DNA from: QHCE01 sp041743105
GTDB lineage: Bacteria; Actinomycetota; Actinomycetes; Mycobacteriales; QHCE01
Assembly (NCBI GenBank): GCA_041743105.1
Contig: JBGTNI010000076.1
Coordinates: 1 to 29,419, forward strand
Direction of reading: 5' to 3'
Length of the DNA: 29,419 nt
Both the position numbers and the translations under genes were made by a program. Under the pieces are notes generated by a model. That model did no database searches. It was not told the DNA's origin and saw nothing but the letters and a program-made list of their open reading frames with translations. This document shows positions 1 to 7,857 of the stretch, in pieces; the stretch's first letter is position 1; the number at the start of each line of letters is the position of its first letter.

Positions 1-158
1 GTCTGGTGTCGGCCGCCGGCGGGAGCAGCACCACGCTCGATGGTCGCCCGTTCACGCTGCGCGAGCGGTCGCTGCTGTCGGCGGTACCGGATGTCGCCGA
101 TGAGCTAGCCGAACTGGTGAGCTCGCTGGGCGATCCCGCCGAGTACGCGGACGCCTGA
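1..158 (+). CDS. 3' end of an unidentified gene (partial)
   Basis: An open frame enters from the left edge (first full codon at 3) and ends at TGA 156-158, giving about 51 codons. The fragment reads as a Gly/Ser stretch followed by an Arg/Leu/Glu-rich helical tail ending in GDPAEYADA. The codon use is GC-rich and like that of the housekeeping genes. I recognise no motif, so no function is offered. The upstream part lies outside the window. Confidence 0.5.
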   Translation, partial: LVSAAGGSSTTLDGRPFTLRERSLLSAVPDVADELAELVSSLGDPAEYADA

Positions 159-279
159 TCGCTCAGCTGTCGCGTTGAAAAACGCCGTGTCGCCGCCGAA
201 AGGATTAGTGTCCTAGAGCAGACTCTTGGGAAGCTCAACGATTCGACGAAGTCCTCGGCAGAACAAAGCGAGTAACCCC

Positions 280-702
280 ATGGCCGTATACGCGCCTCAT
301 CTACTTCAGTTGCCTCCCGAGGCCCTCGAGGTCGGGCAGGTGATCGTCCTTGATTGGCATGATGGGCCGCGCGAGGGATTCCTGCGTTTGAAACAACCCT
401 TATCGTGTTGGTACTACCGCTTGTATGCTGAGGCGCGGCGAGAGGAAGAACCGGACGACCGTCTCTACCTGTTCGCCCTCGCACCCGACGATACGCCGCA
501 GCGACTCATCAGCGCGCTCGCCGAACTGGAACTTCCTGAGAAACGACTGTGGGTGCCAACGTGGCGTTTCTCTAGCGAGGAGGCGCGGCGAGTAGCAGAC
601 CAGGCGGTCGCTGCACTTATCTCAGAGATCGAGGATCCCGTACTGCTTGTTCGTTCTGTCGACCTGCTACAGCTCCAGAAGTTGTGGTTACTCGTTTCGT
701 GA
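280..702 (+). CDS. Hypothetical protein, 140 aa
   Basis: I do not recognise this protein. The frame opens earlier at a TTG (226), but the segment 226-279 is Arg/Ser-rich and looks non-coding, so I prefer the ATG at 280 (MAVYAPHLLQLP...). It is acidic and rich in Leu, Trp and Tyr, has no signal peptide or membrane segment, and looks like a compact alpha/beta domain followed by helices. Its size, orphan status and place beside toxin-antitoxin genes would fit an immunity-type or accessory protein, but that is inference only. The next gene starts 65 nt downstream on the same strand. Confidence 0.5.
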   Translation: MAVYAPHLLQLPPEALEVGQVIVLDWHDGPREGFLRLKQPLSCWYYRLYAEARREEEPDDRLYLFALAPDDTPQRLISALAELELPEKRLWVPTWRFSSEEARRVADQAVAALISEIEDPVLLVRSVDLLQLQKLWLLVS

Positions 703-759
703 ACGTTCCATACTCCGGATCAATGGCTGAGGGAAACATAAAACTGAGCGAGTGATTTG

Positions 760-769
760 ATGACGTCAT
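760..769 (+). promoter_or_regulatory. Perfect palindrome ATGACGTCAT over the methyltransferase start
   Basis: A perfect 10-bp palindrome overlaps the ATG start (768) of the methyltransferase gene. No clear Shine-Dalgarno sequence precedes that start. The palindrome could be a protein-binding site or a chance occurrence. Confidence 0.2.
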
Positions 770-1616
770 GACTGATCGATTCGACGCTGCAACGCAGACG
801 ATGATGCAGACCAATCAAGCCAACTGGGACGCGAGGACTCCTGTCCACGTCGAGAGCCAGTTCTACGGTCTGGACGGAACGAGGAATCCGTTCTACTGGT
901 TCGCCGAGTTCGAGTGGGAAGACCTCGGCGAGCTGACCGGGCGCGATGTCTTGCATCTGCAATGTCACCTCGGCACCGAGACCATGGCGTTTGCCCACAA
1001 GGGCGCTCGGACGGTTGGTGTGGATTTTTCTGCCGAGGCCGTGAACCAGGCTAGGCGCATAGCTCAGAAGGCCGAGGTCGAGGTCGAGTACGTGCGGTCC
1101 AATGTCTACGACGCCGTACATGCCCTCGGCGAGCGTCGGTTCGATGTGATCTATGCCGGCAAAGGTGCTTTGTGTTACCTGCCCGATGTGAATCGCTGGG
1201 CGGCGCTGGTGAACGAACTGCTACGACCAGGTGGTCAGCTATACGTGGTGGAGTTTCATCCCATGCTCGTAGCGCTTGGCCCGATTTTGCACCAGGCTTC
1301 TGACCAGGAGTTGCTGCTGCGCCACGACTATCTAGAGGGCGGGGGGGCGCAGAAACACGAATCGACATTTACCTACACGGATGGTCCGGCCGTGCAGGGT
1401 GCAACCGTGGCCTACGAGTGGGCACATAGCATCGCAGAGGTGGTTAATGCCCTGATCGAGGCAGGCCTGCGGATCACCCGGTTGCGGGAGACGGACAGGA
1501 TTCCCTGGGGAAGGTGGGAAGAGATGGTCCCAACCGACAACGGGTGGTGGCGATTGCCGGATAGCGCTCCCCGGCTGCCGCTGCTGTATGCGCTGCGCGC
1601 CAGTAAAGAGAGTTGA
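768..1616 (+). CDS. Class I SAM-dependent methyltransferase
   Basis: The 282-aa protein has a Rossmann-type methyltransferase fold. Motif I is at residues 60-71 (DVLHLQCHLGTE, where the usual GxGxG is degenerate). The acidic loop residue after strand 2 is D86 (VGVDFS). A motif II-like strand is at about 123-130 (RFDVIYAGKG), and the post-motif LLRPGGQLYVVEFHP stretch is typical of small-molecule methyltransferases. The N-terminal segment (NQANWDART) is common in a family of uncharacterised bacterial methyltransferases. The substrate cannot be told from the sequence. It stops 1 nt before the convergent vapC stop, so the two genes abut tail to tail. Confidence 0.85.
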   Translation: MTDRFDAATQTMMQTNQANWDARTPVHVESQFYGLDGTRNPFYWFAEFEWEDLGELTGRDVLHLQCHLGTETMAFAHKGARTVGVDFSAEAVNQARRIAQKAEVEVEYVRSNVYDAVHALGERRFDVIYAGKGALCYLPDVNRWAALVNELLRPGGQLYVVEFHPMLVALGPILHQASDQELLLRHDYLEGGGAQKHESTFTYTDGPAVQGATVAYEWAHSIAEVVNALIEAGLRITRLRETDRIPWGRWEEMVPTDNGWWRLPDSAPRLPLLYALRASKES

Positions 1617-1617
1617 A

Positions 1618-2058
1618 CTACACCTGTGGCCGGCGACCGGTCGAGTCCGGCAGCGGTATGACGCCCACGTTCACTTTGGCGGCTACGCTCACCAGCGCGG
1701 GATCGGCCGTCGCCAACTTTTCCCCCGTGGTTGTGGCCAACGCCAGCGCGAAGCAATCGGCAAGCGAGATCGCGCAGTCGCTCCTGCGGTAGTGCGTTGC
1801 CCGCAGTTTTCCCACTAGCTCCGCGGATTGCGCATCGACTGGTTCGAATATCAGCCCGCCGATTTCTAGTAAACTCAGCTGCTCCCGGATCGTCGGCGAG
1901 TCGAACCCTCCCGACCTTCCGAGCACATCGACGGTTTCCGCTAGGTTGACGACGCCGATGCGGCAGATCTCGTCCGCGCGAAGCAGCTGTTCAACCTTGT
2001 CCCGTGCGGGCTCGTCACGCAGAAACGCGACCACCGCGAAGGCGTCCAGAACAGTCAC
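1618..2058 (-). CDS. vapC: VapC-type PIN-domain ribonuclease toxin
   Basis: This 146-aa PIN-domain protein is the predicted toxin of a type II toxin-antitoxin pair. PIN toxins are Mg-dependent RNases that cut tRNA or rRNA. The acidic active-site residues are where the family expects them: D5 (VLDAFAVVAFL), E41 (NLAETVD), D101 (SLADCFALALA) and D119 (ATADP). The start is a GTG that shares one base with the upstream antitoxin stop (TAGTG), so translation of the toxin is probably coupled to that of the antitoxin. All catalytic residues are present, so it is likely functional. The gene is convergent with the methyltransferase gene. Confidence 0.9.
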   Translation of the reverse strand: MTVLDAFAVVAFLRDEPARDKVEQLLRADEICRIGVVNLAETVDVLGRSGGFDSPTIREQLSLLEIGGLIFEPVDAQSAELVGKLRATHYRRSDCAISLADCFALALATTTGEKLATADPALVSVAAKVNVGVIPLPDSTGRRPQV

Positions 2059-2309
2059 TAGTGGTCCTTTGGGTACCGGCGTTGCTCAGCCGCGGCGTCA
2101 TCGGCGCGGGATATCGCGCGCAACTGGTCAGAGTCCAGGTTGCCACCCGCGAGCGAGCCGGCGGCAGCCGAGATGGGGTCAGCCGGTACGGGGTGCAGCA
2201 CGATCTCGTTTCCCCGGTCTTCCAGTACTAGCTGTTTGGTCTGCCACCGTCGGCGGATCTTCGCCGGAATGGAGATCTGTCCGCCGCTTGAGATTTTAGT
2301 TAATGTCAT
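2058..2309 (-). CDS. vapB: AbrB/MazE-family antitoxin (VapB)
   Basis: This is the partner antitoxin of the adjacent PIN toxin. The N-terminal swapped-hairpin AbrB/SpoVT DNA-binding domain is clear (MTLTKISSGGQISIPAKIR, residues 1-19). The C-terminal half (GGNLDSDQLRAISRADDAAAE) would be the toxin-neutralising tail. The frame extends upstream to 2366, but I choose ATG 2309. It gives the canonical family N-terminus, and a -10-like TAGCAT lies exactly 7 nt upstream, suggesting a leaderless mRNA. Overlap with vapC is one base. The antitoxin is expected to repress its own promoter with the toxin as co-repressor. Confidence 0.85.
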   Translation of the reverse strand: MTLTKISSGGQISIPAKIRRRWQTKQLVLEDRGNEIVLHPVPADPISAAAGSLAGGNLDSDQLRAISRADDAAAEQRRYPKDH

Positions 2310-2368
2310 GAAATTCATGCTAGCACGTGAAAAGCTCGATACTTCATGAAAATTTGCATAGTTCATGA
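2307..2368 (-). promoter_or_regulatory. vapBC promoter and repeated TTCATGA operator
   Basis: On the minus strand a -10-like TAGCAT (2317-2322) sits 7 nt before the vapB ATG. Three related palindromic sites follow: CATGAA-A-TTCATG (2307-2319), TTCATGAA (2343-2350) and TTCATGA (2362-2368). AbrB-type antitoxins usually bind such repeats to autoregulate. The assignment is inferred from position and symmetry. Confidence 0.5.
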
Positions 2369-2503
2369 TGATTTCACCTCGGCCTGTTTTTATCCGAGAA
2401 ATTGCTGGTTAGGGCGTGACATTTTTGATGGCTAGCACTCAGATAAACTGTTGACTAGCCTGCGGACATCGGGCGAGCCGAGGTGTTAGCAGCGATAGTC
2501 GAC

Positions 2504-2552
2504 ATGCTTAGTCCAGTAGTTCATCCGTGAGGCGAACAACTGGACTAAGCAT
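2504..2552 (+). promoter_or_regulatory. Long inverted-repeat operator of the AbiE locus
   Basis: Two 19-nt arms (2504-2522 and 2534-2552) form an inverted repeat with a single mismatch and an 11-nt spacer. Each arm contains ATGCTTAGTCCAGT or its complement. The right arm runs into the ATG at 2551. Characterised AbiEi antitoxins bind inverted repeats in their own promoter, so this is very probably the autoregulatory site for the adjacent gene. A bound repressor would cover the start codon. Confidence 0.7.
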
Positions 2553-3546
2553 GGCTGGTATCTCTGCATCGGGGCGCGAAGAGCTGGCTAGCATGCTCGG
2601 AAGAGGAGCGCGGCTGGTCACAGTCGATGAAGTCTCATCCGCACTGAGCGGATCTCGGACCGCCTCCGCCAAACGGCTTGCCCGCTGGGCGTCCCTCGGA
2701 TGGCTACGTCGAGTTCGACGTGGTCTCTACCTCCCGGTCCCTCTCGAGGTCGAGAACCCAGCTGAGTGGACGGAGGACGCCCGCTACCTCGCCGACGCGG
2801 TCTGGGCGCCTTGTTACTTCACCGGATGGACGACGGCGAACCATTGGGATTTCACGGAGCGGGTGTTTCGGACAACCATAGTGAAGACCACCCAGCGAGT
2901 GCGTCGTTCCACCGGACAGCTAGCCGGTCACGACTATCTCCTCGCGCATGCGCAGCCGAAAGAGTTGACCTGGGGTCTGAAAACGGAGTGGCGCCACGAC
3001 CGTCGGCTTCGTCTCGCTGATCCGGCACGAACCGTGATCGACGTACTAGTTGATCTGAGTCTGTCGGGAGGAATCAGGCTTGCAGCCGAGATTCTCGAAT
3101 CCTACTTGCTCGATCACCCGGGAGATGTGTTGATCGATCGACTGCCGAGATCCGGGCGTTGCGTGGCGAGTGGTCACTCGATGTCCATGTCATCGAGAAG
3201 GACTACGTGCACCCGTACCCAATCTAGGGCGGTCACGGACAACACCGTGGACGAGAGGTGGAAAGCTCCCCGCACGATGACGTCCTGGCGGACTGGAGCT
3301 TCGCTTGAACTCATTCGATTCGCCGGGGCGAACCGACTCAAAGTCGAGATCGACTACAGAGCAGAGCGGGGGCTCCGAGGGTCTCGACTGGTGGAGCCAT
3401 ACTCGCTCCGGCATAGCCACGATGGTGATTTGTTGCTCTTCGTACTGAATGACCACCATCAGCTGCGGTCATACCGAGTGGATCGTATTGCCGGGGTCAA
3501 CGTAACTCGCCAGTCGTTCGCCCCGAAGTTCGTCGTGGAATTTTGA
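2551..3546 (+). CDS. AbiEi-type antitoxin fused to remnants of the AbiEii toxin (decayed type IV TA locus)
   Basis: The first about 190 residues match the AbiEi family of type IV antitoxins. They hold an N-terminal winged-helix DNA-binding domain (ARWASLGWLRRVRRGLYLP) and the antitoxin core (CYFTGWTTANHWDFTE; RLADPARTVIDVLVD; LAAEILESYLLDHP). The usual AbiEi C-terminus is then missing. The frame runs through about 60 Ser/Thr/Arg-rich residues that look out of frame, and ends in a segment (EPYSLRH...; LRSYRVDRIAGVNVT) like the WYL-like C-terminal domain normally found on AbiEii nucleotidyltransferase toxins. The open frame therefore appears to be a deletion product joining antitoxin and toxin ends. 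DNA binding may survive; toxin activity cannot. A GTG at 2527 is an alternative start. Confidence 0.6.
   Translation: MAGISASGREELASMLGRGARLVTVDEVSSALSGSRTASAKRLARWASLGWLRRVRRGLYLPVPLEVENPAEWTEDARYLADAVWAPCYFTGWTTANHWDFTERVFRTTIVKTTQRVRRSTGQLAGHDYLLAHAQPKELTWGLKTEWRHDRRLRLADPARTVIDVLVDLSLSGGIRLAAEILESYLLDHPGDVLIDRLPRSGRCVASGHSMSMSSRRTTCTRTQSRAVTDNTVDERWKAPRTMTSWRTGASLELIRFAGANRLKVEIDYRAERGLRGSRLVEPYSLRHSHDGDLLLFVLNDHHQLRSYRVDRIAGVNVTRQSFAPKFVVEF
3141..3543 (+). pseudogene. AbiEii nucleotidyltransferase remnant with internal deletion
   Basis: In the frame of position 3141 the sequence reads TAEIRALRGEWSLDVHVIEK then DYV before a stop at 3225-3227. The W-x-L-x2-H-V-I/V-EKDYV signature marks the start of AbiEii-type nucleotidyltransferase toxins. 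The C-terminal WYL-like domain of the same family resumes in the +1 frame from about 3300 (LELIRFAGANRL) to the stop at 3544-3546. The whole catalytic nucleotidyltransferase core (normally about 200 residues) is absent. This supports at least two deletions or frameshifts. Confidence 0.6.
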
Positions 3547-3598
3547 TCGATAAACGCCTTTCAAGGCCGCTCGGCAGACCGCATCAAAGGGGTGCGCA

Positions 3599-4249
3599 TC
3601 AGCTAAGGAGCTGGCGAGTCAACGCTATGGCCGCATCGGGGCTGTCGGCTGGGTGAAGTAGCCCACGCCCGGTTCGCTGTAGGAAACGGCGCGCTTCGGC
3701 ATCTTCGGTAAGTAGAACGACTGACCTTCGTGCTTTTACGGCCAAAGCGATCTCCGAAAGCGTGCCCGCTTCGGCGTCGCCGCAGGCAATCACGACATCG
3801 CTTGACAACACGTTGATGTTGTTGCGAGCGCTCCCCATTCCGGTCACTATGGCGATATCTACGGCATCTGACAGCTCCTTCGTGTCAGATGCGGGCAGGA
3901 TTCCTATCACCAAGCCGCCGGCTTGTTTCGCGCCGATACTTACCGCGTTCATGACACCGGCGTTACGGCCGCCGCTCAACAACACCCAACCTTCGGCAGC
4001 TATGAGAGCCCCCAGCTGCTGGGCCCATACCGTTGCTTGAAAAGTGGCGTTCTCGCCACCACCCATCACACCTATGACTGTCCGCCGCACGGCGCTCAGG
4101 CTACTACGAGTGGGCAAGCTATCGGCTGGCTTGGTAGCTCGCGCTGGGTTCCAGGCGGGGATTGTATTCCGCTGCCGTGGATGCTCCGGGCGTGTGAGAT
4201 TGTCACAGGCAGTCGCTAGATTAGATAGCGGACCTTTGCCCCCTGTCAT
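3599..4249 (-). CDS. SLOG-superfamily protein, TIGR00725 type
   Basis: The 216-aa protein has a Rossmann-like SLOG/LOG fold related to lysine-decarboxylase-like and molybdenum-carrier proteins. The core begins around residue 55 with VIGVMGGGE, then GWVLLSGGRNAGVMNAVSIG (the nucleotide-binding GGR/G-x-M loop), VIGILP, and ACGDAEAGTLSEIALAV. Some relatives bind or hydrolyse nucleotides; the activity here is unknown. ATG 4249 is preceded by a good Shine-Dalgarno (GAGGTGG, 9 nt spacing), so the about 53-residue N-terminal extension may be real. A shorter family-like protein would start at GTG 4090. It is transcribed divergently from uvrA, with starts 35 nt apart, so promoters must overlap. Confidence 0.75.
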   Translation of the reverse strand: MTGGKGPLSNLATACDNLTRPEHPRQRNTIPAWNPARATKPADSLPTRSSLSAVRRTVIGVMGGGENATFQATVWAQQLGALIAAEGWVLLSGGRNAGVMNAVSIGAKQAGGLVIGILPASDTKELSDAVDIAIVTGMGSARNNINVLSSDVVIACGDAEAGTLSEIALAVKARRSVVLLTEDAEARRFLQRTGRGLLHPADSPDAAIALTRQLLS

Positions 4250-4284
4250 CTAGGGGTACCACCTCATCTGGAGCGACACGGCGC

Positions 4285-7281
4285 ATGGCTGATCGACCTA
4301 TCTCACCTTCGGGGACTCAAGCTTCGGGGGCACAAGCGTCGGGGGCACAAGCGTCGGGGACCCGTTCTTCAGGCAACCTGGTGGTCCACGGCGCACGCGA
4401 GCACAACCTGCGCGACATCAGTGTGGAACTGCCGCGTGACAGCCTGATCGTCTTCACCGGGCTGTCCGGTTCCGGTAAGTCGAGCCTGGCGTTCGACACC
4501 ATCTTTGCCGAAGGGCAACGCCGCTACGTGGAGTCGCTGTCGGCCTACGCTCGGCAGTTCCTGGGCCAGATGGACAAACCCGACGTCGACTTCATCGAAG
4601 GGCTGTCCCCAGCTGTCTCCATCGACCAGAAATCCACCAACCGAAATCCGCGCTCCACCGTCGGCACCATCACCGAGGTCTACGACTATCTGCGGCTGCT
4701 GTTCGCGCGAGCGGGAACGCCGCACTGTCCCAAGTGCGGCAAGGTCATCAGCCGGCAGACTCCCCAGCAGATCGTGGACCGTGTGCTCGCAATGGAGGAA
4801 GGCACCCGGTTCCAGGTCCTCGCCCCGGTGATCCGTGGCCGCAAGGGTGAATATACGGATCTGTTCGCCGAGTTACAAGCCAAGGGTTACGCGCGGGTCC
4901 GGGTGGACGGCGTGTTGCACCCGCTCACCGAGCCGCCCACTCTCAAAAAGCAGGAGAAGCACACCATCGAGGTGGTGGTAGACCGGCTAGCGGTGAAAGA
5001 TAGCGCGAAGCGGCGGCTCACCGATTCGGTGGAGACAGCGCTGCGGCTGGCCGACGGACTGCTCATCCTGGAGTTCGTCGATCTCGATGACGACGACCCA
5101 CAGCGGGAGCGCACGTTCTCCGAACACCTGGCCTGTCTGGACGACGATCTATCGTTCGAGGCGCTGGAGCCACGGTCGTTCTCGTTCAACTCACCATTTG
5201 GCGCCTGTGGAGAATGCTCCGGCATCGGCACCCGTAAAGAGGTGGATCCCGAGCTTGTGGTGCCCGATGACGAGCGAACCCTTGCCGAAGGCGCTATCGC
5301 TCCATGGTCGACCGGGCACAACGCCGAATACTTCGTGCGACTGCTCGCGGGCCTAGGGGACACGTTGGCATTCGATGTGAAAACCCCGTGGCGAGCGTTG
5401 CCCACCCGCGCGCAGAAAGCGATTCTGCACGGGCATGACACTCAGGTTCACGTCAGCTACACCAACCGGTACGGGCGGGAACGGTCCTACTACGCAGCGT
5501 TCGAAGGGGTAATCCCGTTCCTGGAGCGTCGTCACGCGGACACCGAGAGTGAATACAGCCGGGAACGCTACGAGGGCTACATGCGCGACATCCCGTGCCC
5601 CGGCTGTCACGGCGCCCGGCTGAAACCAGAAGTTCTCGCTGTAACCATCGCCGGACACACCATCGCTGAGCTCTGCGCGCTCTCCATTGCCCAGTGCGCA
5701 AACTTCCTGCGAGATATCGAGCTCGACCAGCGTCAACGGCTGATCGCAGAACGCGTCCTCAAAGAGATCACCGAACGGCTGGCGTTCCTGCTCAACGTGG
5801 GTCTGAACTACCTGTCGCTGGATCGTCCGGCGGGCACCCTCTCCGGCGGGGAGGCGCAGCGTATCCGGTTGGCCACGCAGATCGGCTCCGGACTCGTCGG
5901 CGTGTTGTACGTGCTGGACGAGCCGTCGATCGGCCTGCACCAGCGAGACAACCGACGGCTGGTCCAGACGTTGCTGCGCCTCAAAGAGCTGGGCAACACG
6001 TTGATCGTGGTCGAGCACGACGAAGACACCATTCGTGCCGCCGATTGGGTGGTCGATATCGGCCCCGGCGCCGGCGAGCACGGCGGGAAGGTTGTGGTGT
6101 CGGGTCCAGTGTCGGAGCTGCTGTCCGCCAAGGACTCGCTCACCGGCGACTACCTCACAGGCCGCGCTCGCATCGAGGTGCCGGAACGTCGCCGACCGGT
6201 CGACCCCAAACGGCAGTTGGTGGTGCGCGGCGCCCGTGAGCACAACCTGCACGGTATCGATGTGGCGTTTCCGCTCGGGTGTTTCATCGCGGTCACCGGC
6301 GTCTCCGGCTCCGGCAAGTCAACTCTGGTCAACGACATCTTGTACGCGGTGCTGGCCAACACCATCAACAAAGCTCGGCTGGTGCCCGGGCGGCACCAGC
6401 GTGTCACCGGACTCGACCAGCTCGACAAGGTGGTGGGCGTCGATCAGTCACCCATTGGCCGTACTCCCCGCTCCAACCCGGCCACCTACACCGGTGTCTT
6501 CGACCGAATTCGTAAGTTGTTCGCCGAGACGGTAGAAGCGAAGGTTCGTGGGTACACGCAGGGTCGGTTCTCGTTCAATGTCAAGGGCGGGCGCTGCGAG
6601 GCTTGCACCGGGGACGGGACCATCAAGATCGAGATGAACTTCCTGCCCGACGTTTACGTGCCGTGTGAGGTCTGCAAGGGTGCCCGATACAACCGCGAAA
6701 CTCTGGAAGTGCATTTCAAGAGCAAGACGATTGCCGAAGTGCTGGACATGCCGATCGAGCAGGCGGCCAACTTTTTCGAGGCCGTGCCCACCATCCATCG
6801 ATACCTCAAAACGCTGGTCGAGGTGGGTCTGGGCTATGTGAGGCTGGGCCAGAGCGCTCCTACGCTGTCGGGAGGCGAAGCCCAGCGCGTCAAGCTCGCC
6901 ACCGAGCTGCAGAAACGCTCGACGGGTCGTACGATCTACGTGCTGGACGAGCCCACAACGGGGCTGCACTTCGAAGACATTCGCAAGCTACTCGGCGTGC
7001 TCGACCGCCTCGTGGCCTCGGGCAACACCATTGTGGTGGTGGAGCACAACCTCGACGTCATCAAAACCGTGGACTGGGTGATCGACATGGGGCCCGAGGG
7101 TGGCAATCTCGGCGGCACAGTAGTTGCGCAGGGCACACCCGAGCATGTTGCGACGGTTGCCGAGAGTTACACCGGCCAGTTCCTGCAGCAGGTGTTGGCA
7201 TCCCAGGACGCTGTGTTACCCAGCAACACCTATGACGCCGTTCTAGCAAACACGGCCGAGGGTGGACGGAACAGTGAATGA
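4285..7281 (+). CDS. uvrA: Excinuclease ABC subunit UvrA
   Basis: UvrA is the damage-sensing dimeric ATPase of nucleotide excision repair; it loads UvrB. The 998-aa protein has the whole family layout: Walker A of the first ATPase at residues 59-67 (GLSGSGKSS), the UvrB-binding region (DKPDVDFIEGLSPAVS), the first zinc-finger cysteines (CPKCGK), an ABC signature LSGGEAQRIRLA, a second Walker A (GVSGSGKSTL), the C-terminal zinc finger (CEACTGDGT...CEVCKG), a second signature LSGGEAQRVKLA, and Walker B/D-loop LDEPTTGLH. Residues 9-30 form a repeat-derived Ser/Gly/Ala/Gln linker absent from typical UvrA. GGAG lies 11 nt before the ATG. No LexA-type box is visible upstream. Confidence 0.98.
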   Translation: MADRPISPSGTQASGAQASGAQASGTRSSGNLVVHGAREHNLRDISVELPRDSLIVFTGLSGSGKSSLAFDTIFAEGQRRYVESLSAYARQFLGQMDKPDVDFIEGLSPAVSIDQKSTNRNPRSTVGTITEVYDYLRLLFARAGTPHCPKCGKVISRQTPQQIVDRVLAMEEGTRFQVLAPVIRGRKGEYTDLFAELQAKGYARVRVDGVLHPLTEPPTLKKQEKHTIEVVVDRLAVKDSAKRRLTDSVETALRLADGLLILEFVDLDDDDPQRERTFSEHLACLDDDLSFEALEPRSFSFNSPFGACGECSGIGTRKEVDPELVVPDDERTLAEGAIAPWSTGHNAEYFVRLLAGLGDTLAFDVKTPWRALPTRAQKAILHGHDTQVHVSYTNRYGRERSYYAAFEGVIPFLERRHADTESEYSRERYEGYMRDIPCPGCHGARLKPEVLAVTIAGHTIAELCALSIAQCANFLRDIELDQRQRLIAERVLKEITERLAFLLNVGLNYLSLDRPAGTLSGGEAQRIRLATQIGSGLVGVLYVLDEPSIGLHQRDNRRLVQTLLRLKELGNTLIVVEHDEDTIRAADWVVDIGPGAGEHGGKVVVSGPVSELLSAKDSLTGDYLTGRARIEVPERRRPVDPKRQLVVRGAREHNLHGIDVAFPLGCFIAVTGVSGSGKSTLVNDILYAVLANTINKARLVPGRHQRVTGLDQLDKVVGVDQSPIGRTPRSNPATYTGVFDRIRKLFAETVEAKVRGYTQGRFSFNVKGGRCEACTGDGTIKIEMNFLPDVYVPCEVCKGARYNRETLEVHFKSKTIAEVLDMPIEQAANFFEAVPTIHRYLKTLVEVGLGYVRLGQSAPTLSGGEAQRVKLATELQKRSTGRTIYVLDEPTTGLHFEDIRKLLGVLDRLVASGNTIVVVEHNLDVIKTVDWVIDMGPEGGNLGGTVVAQGTPEHVATVAESYTGQFLQQVLASQDAVLPSNTYDAVLANTAEGGRNSE
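4309..4368 (+). repeat. Four tandem 15-nt in-frame repeats in uvrA
   Basis: Units start at 4309, 4324, 4339 and 4354. The consensus encodes S-G-[T/A]-Q-A, and units 2 and 3 are identical. The repeats insert a flexible linker between MADRPISP and the first conserved strand of UvrA. Confidence 0.9.
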
Positions 7282-7510
7282 AATGTTGACCAGCAGAATT
7301 CGGGCTACTGTAATTTCAGGTGGCTCATTGGAGCAACTGTGGCACGTGCTTCATGACTTCAAAGAGGCTGGCGGGGAACGGGCGGATGCCTATTCGGCGC
7401 TGGAGAAGCTCAAGAGTGAACTCGACGCGCCGGAGGAGGATTTACTGCTCGAAGCTATGGACTGCGTTAATGGCTTCTGTAATGTTAGCGATCGTATTTG
7501 GGTCAAATAA
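7274..7510 (+). CDS. Hypothetical small acidic protein coupled to uvrA
   Basis: This 78-aa protein starts at GTG 7274, overlapping the end of uvrA (TGA 7279-7281), so it is probably translated by coupling. It is acidic and helical (SLEQLWHVLHDFKEAGG; DAYSALEKLKSE; CVNGFCNV) with no signal peptide or membrane segment. I do not recognise the family. It is first of three close small genes. In size, charge and layout the group resembles orphan immunity genes left without a toxin; that is inference. Confidence 0.6.
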   Translation: MNEMLTSRIRATVISGGSLEQLWHVLHDFKEAGGERADAYSALEKLKSELDAPEEDLLLEAMDCVNGFCNVSDRIWVK

Positions 7511-7533
7511 TTCAGCGCAGAGGCACGCACACC

Positions 7534-7857
7534 GTGACGCAGATCGATATTCGGAAGCCAGTCACGGTTTCGTGCGCGGGCGGCGTCCTCCGGTTTGACC
7601 CTGATGGCCAGGTGACGCTCCTCGGCGCGGGCTCCGAATGCAGCGTCGCTGCGACCGGTCTCGAACTCAGTAACCTCGTCGAACTCTGGTGTGGGGAGAG
7701 CTGGGCGTGTTTCATCGGCTTGGAAAGCGGAGAATTGTGGTGCGCGTGGCCTTCGACCGAGAAGATCGCTCATGTCTCACAGGAGGCGGTGTGGTTCCGA
7801 GGTGAGTACGAGCGGTTCGGATTCCGCTTGATTGATGGCTGCCCGGTAATCTCGTGA
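7534..7857 (+). CDS. Hypothetical protein, 107 aa
   Basis: This is an unrecognised protein. GTG 7534 is chosen because AGAGG precedes it by a suitable distance and because the upstream 12 codons look non-coding. The protein appears mostly beta (VTVSCAGGVLRFDPDGQVTL; LVELWCGESWACFIGLE), is rich in Trp and Cys, and ends DGCPVIS. Its stop overlaps the next start (GTGA), showing an operon with the 7854 gene. Confidence 0.55.
   Translation: MTQIDIRKPVTVSCAGGVLRFDPDGQVTLLGAGSECSVAATGLELSNLVELWCGESWACFIGLESGELWCAWPSTEKIAHVSQEAVWFRGEYERFGFRLIDGCPVIS

Noticed and set aside
226..279. TTG start extending the 280 gene
   Set aside because: The extra 18 codons are Arg/Ser-rich with no ribosome binding site, and ATG 280 is better.
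1841..1915. TTCGAA/TCGAACC stretches resembling tRNA T-arms
   Set aside because: They lie within vapC coding sequence and no cloverleaf can be built around them.
4250..4284. LexA/SOS box before uvrA
   Set aside because: No GAAC-N-GTTC type palindrome is present in the short divergent region.
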